From Paenibacillus sp. Soil766 (GTDB taxonomy: Bacteria; Bacillota; Bacilli; Paenibacillales; NBRC-103111): a stretch of DNA of 63,422 nt. Shown here one piece after another: positions 61,408 to 63,422 of the stretch. The stretch lies in the NCBI RefSeq assembly GCF_001428105.1, contig NZ_LMSJ01000031.1:200-63621 (forward strand). The letters run 5' to 3'. Each line of letters begins with the position of its first letter. The first letter of the stretch is position 1. Both the position numbers and the translations under genes were made by a program. Under the pieces are notes generated by a model. It was not told the origin of the DNA. It saw only the letters and a program-made list of their open reading frames with translations, and searched no databases.

Positions 61408-62397
61408 TTAGAGCTGCAGCGACGCTTCATCCAGGGCTGTGACGCCCTCTTGTCCCTTGAGGTCCTCCATTAGTTTGAATAGGGCGCTATCCTTCATCTT
61501 CGCTTCGATCATGATATCGAGTTTCGGCGTGATGGGGGCAATGGCTTTCAGGAAGGTATATAAGGGACCTGCCTCCACATAGTCGGCATGACTTCTTGGC
61601 TCTGTTTCGCCTTTGGGGCTGGAAACGTGAATCTTGGGAGGGAGCGAGGCCGAGGCCTCATCCAAATGCAAGCGAGCGCGCGCCAGCCAGGTCTCCTGAA
61701 TGCGCGGCCACAGCTGGACAGCATCTTCGCCATGGTTGTTGACCGCATGATGATGCACATCCAATACCATGGGAGCACCGACTTCCTCGGCAATCTCGAG
61801 CGTCTCTAGGGCGTTGAAGGTTTTGTCATCATTCTCGAGGGTGATTCGTCGTTGAATAGGCATACGCATGGCGGTGAAGTTGTGGACAAATCGCTTAGCT
61901 GCCTTGGCTTTGTCCCCGTAAGCCCCTCCAACGTGAATGTTGCACATCGCTTCCATCCCAAGCCCCATCGCGTTCAGCATGGCGGAGTGGCGCTCCAAGT
62001 CTTCGACTGATTTCTGGAGCACATCCTTCCTCGGCGTGCTGAGTACGGTGAAATGATCGGGATGGAAGCTAACACGCATGTTATTCTGCTTCGCGTAGCT
62101 GCCTAGCTCCTCGAATTCTGCCGATAAGGCAGGGATCGGATCCCAGTCACCTAGCATTTCATGGCCAATCAGCGGGATAAATCGAGAAGAAAACCGAAAC
62201 ACCATGATGTCATGCGCACGATTATGTTTGAGCAAACGAAGCGTATTATGTAAGTTCTCAGCTCCGATGCGCTGCAACTTGCGAATGGCTGCCTCGCGAT
62301 CGAGCAGCTTGCTGAAGTTCGTCGCCGTCATCGTCTTGGACGGGGACGCATTCTTTACCACAGTGGACATGGCTACGTATCCTAGGCGAATGAGCAT
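61408..62397 (-). CDS. uvsE: UV DNA damage endonuclease
   Basis: A 329-residue UVDE-family endonuclease (TIM-barrel, metal-dependent) that nicks DNA 5' to UV photoproducts. Characteristic segments are RLGYVAMS, SFHPDHFTVLSTP (metal His), HVGGAYGDK, LENDD, PMVLDVHHHAVN (metal His and Asp) and PKIHVSSPKGE. Bacillus members protect spore DNA and help in repair after germination. GGAGG precedes the ATG. Single gene, between convergent neighbours with its own terminator. Confidence 0.94.
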   Translation of the reverse strand: MLIRLGYVAMSTVVKNASPSKTMTATNFSKLLDREAAIRKLQRIGAENLHNTLRLLKHNRAHDIMVFRFSSRFIPLIGHEMLGDWDPIPALSAEFEELGSYAKQNNMRVSFHPDHFTVLSTPRKDVLQKSVEDLERHSAMLNAMGLGMEAMCNIHVGGAYGDKAKAAKRFVHNFTAMRMPIQRRITLENDDKTFNALETLEIAEEVGAPMVLDVHHHAVNNHGEDAVQLWPRIQETWLARARLHLDEASASLPPKIHVSSPKGETEPRSHADYVEAGPLYTFLKAIAPITPKLDIMIEAKMKDSALFKLMEDLKGQEGVTALDEASLQL

Positions 62398-62455
62398 GTT
62401 CGTTAACCTCCAGGTTTCTCACTATTAGATTACCCTAGCGAATAGATGCACATAC

Positions 62456-62499
62456 AAACAGGCCCTTCGACGTTCAAGAACGTCATAAGGGCCTGTTTA
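62456..62499. terminator. Bidirectional terminator
   Basis: AACAGGCCCTT...AAGGGCCTGTT with an inner GACGTTC/GAACGTC stem. It lies after the leftward gene at 62516 and before the uvsE promoter. Confidence 0.88.
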
Positions 62500-62515
62500 C
62501 TAATTTGAGTTCCGA

Positions 62516-62953
62516 TTAATGCTCGTATTTAATCTCGATACGGGCAAGTATGCCAGCTGGGTTGCCTCGGCTTCGGTTTGCATTGGATGGGGAGTTAAAA
62601 CCAGCAATTACAATATCATTTTCACCTTCGTTAAGGAAAGGCTCAATGTGGAATGTTCTTCCTGGGTTGTAAAATGCTAAAGTATCCTGTGGTGGATCGA
62701 TAACCACTGGCACTCCGTTAATAAGCACGATGGCATAGTTATCAACGGACAGGAATAACGTAGCTTTCTTAATTCTCTTTTTCCAGTCAACTTTGAAAGT
62801 TTTGGCTACAACTGCTGCTGGCCCATAGGGATCATTCTCCCCCCAGACGTAAGATTCACCTGCTTGCGGTTGCACCCATGCCCGATTAGTTTCGATTTCA
62901 AGTGCGTTCACCCAACTGCCGTCAGTACTAATAATAGTTGTGTGTTTTTTCAT
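62516..62953 (-). CDS. Jelly-roll-like small protein, unrecognised
   Basis: A 145-residue beta-rich protein without a signal peptide. The layout VVAKTFKVDW, then RIKKATLFLSVDNYAIVLINGVPV, then FHIEPFLNEGENDIVIAGFN resembles the galactose-binding-like (jelly-roll) domains seen on glycosidases, in which a hydrophobic strand pair carries a turn with Asn-Gly. It ends GILARIEIKYEH. A family name cannot be given. It could be a carbohydrate-binding or tailspike-like module expressed alone. RBS AAAGGAAG supports the start. Confidence 0.7.
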   Translation of the reverse strand: MKKHTTIISTDGSWVNALEIETNRAWVQPQAGESYVWGENDPYGPAAVVAKTFKVDWKKRIKKATLFLSVDNYAIVLINGVPVVIDPPQDTLAFYNPGRTFHIEPFLNEGENDIVIAGFNSPSNANRSRGNPAGILARIEIKYEH

Positions 62954-63056
62954 GTATAATCACTTCCTTTCTATTAGGATAAGTTATTATATGAACCTAA
63001 TAATCTATTCGAAAGGGACAAACGAAACCGTATAAACATACAATTGCAGATAGAGG

Positions 63057-63324
63057 GCCCTCTGCTGCGCTGGCGGGAGCGCTTTAAGGCCCAAAACGGG
63101 CCTTTTCCCGCGGCTCGGCGGCCTGGGGCACAGCAATAGCCCCCATTTTGGGGCGCTATTTACGGTTTTTGCCCTCTGCTGCGCTGGAGGGCAGCGCTTT
63201 AAGGCCCAAAACGGGCCTTATCCTGCGGCTCAGCGGCCTGGGCACAGCAATAGCGCCCTTTTGGGGCGCTATTTGCGGTTTTTGCCCTCTGTGCGCTGGC
63301 GGGCAGCGCCTTAAGGCCCAAAAT
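63057..63324. repeat. 113-bp tandem repeat, about 2.4 copies
   Basis: Copies start at 63057, 63171 and 63284 (GCCCTCTG...GCGCTGG), giving periods of 114 and 113 bp with a few differences. Each holds GC-rich inverted segments such as GGCCC...GGGCC and AATAGC...GCTATT. The third copy is cut at about 63324 by an insertion sequence. Confidence 0.88.
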
Positions 63325-63422
63325 GTATCTGAGTCAATAGAGTGGACACAAAAAAGAGCTAAGAAATCAGTTTCTGTTGCTTGTAAAACTGCGATTCAAA
63401 CTTGTCTGGGGACAAATAGCCG
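63325..63422 (-). mobile_element. Right-truncated IS3-family insertion sequence (window edge)
   Basis: The sequence from about 63328, TGAGTCAATAGAGTGGACAC, resembles an IS3-type terminal inverted repeat. It ends a repeat abruptly, and a transposase C-terminus follows within 35 bp. The rest lies outside the window. Confidence 0.8.
63359..63422 (-). CDS. IS3-family transposase OrfB, C-terminal end (partial)
   Basis: The last 20 codons read GYLSPDKFESQFYKQQKLIS and a stop (TAG at 63359-63361). GYLSPxxFE is the usual end of IS3-family integrase-type transposases (DDE domain). The rest of the gene is beyond the right edge. Confidence 0.85.
   Translation of the reverse strand, partial: GYLSPDKFESQFYKQQKLIS

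Overview
The window looks like the chromosome of a Paenibacillus-like, spore-forming Firmicute. The evidence is the gene order yeaC-yeaD-yebA-guaA-pbuG known from Bacillus subtilis, an SLH-anchored surface protein, a YheC/YheD-type spore-coat ATP-grasp protein, an LCP wall enzyme, an ECF41 sigma factor, strong AGGAGG-type ribosome binding sites and mid-range G+C. No tRNA, complete rRNA or CRISPR array was seen.

Layout. (1) 1-2.6 kb: tandem leftward rRNA promoters and a boxA leader lie at the left edge. Next come a guanine-riboswitch-controlled purine permease (pbuG), a DUF1304 protein and the native guaA terminator with a stranded copy of the guaA 3' end. (2) 2.68-14.7 kb: an AT-rich integrated island sits in the 3' end of guaA. 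It is bounded by a 93-bp direct repeat of the last 30 guaA codons plus stop. It carries two tyrosine recombinases (one in an overlapping operon with two tiny genes next to the att site), a three-gene overlapping operon of unknown function, a PD-(D/E)XK nuclease-like protein, an HNH-like protein, an RNase H-like protein, Xre and ribbon-helix-helix regulators, a winged-helix protein and two exported proteins. (3) 14.6-31 kb: guaA and the conserved yebA-yeaD-yeaC operon, split by a ~10-kb insert. The insert holds a 2706-residue SLH/FnIII/NHL/RHS protein and a double-GNAT protein, and a degenerate copy of the yebA 3' end flanks it.

(4) 31-39 kb: polysaccharide deacetylase, MBL hydrolase with a divergent TetR regulator and paired operators, Bcp peroxiredoxin, an ECF41 sigma factor with an FAD oxidoreductase behind a near-consensus ECF41 promoter, a dispersed repeat, a DnaA-box cluster and an alpha/beta hydrolase. 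(5) 39-43.5 kb: an sbnB-sbnA-PaaK-like operon, predicted to make and activate L-2,3-diaminopropionate or a related acid, divergent from the ATP-grasp gene. (6) 43.5-54.7 kb: a three-gene ABC-2 exporter, LCP protein, hemL-like aminomutase, a glutamate synthase large subunit started by a four-codon overlapping leader ORF, and a 41-aa protein. (7) 55-63.4 kb: amidase, VOC-DinB fusion, kdgK-kdgA under palindromic operators, inositol monophosphatase, fabI, uvsE, a jelly-roll-like protein, and a 113-bp tandem repeat cut by the end of an IS3-family element that runs off the right edge.

The most interesting material is the guaA island with its uncharacterised operon, the NRPS-free diaminopropionate mini-cluster, the giant RHS protein, the ECF41 unit, the DnaA-box cluster and two families of roughly 180-bp intergenic repeats built from ~50-bp spaced inverted units.
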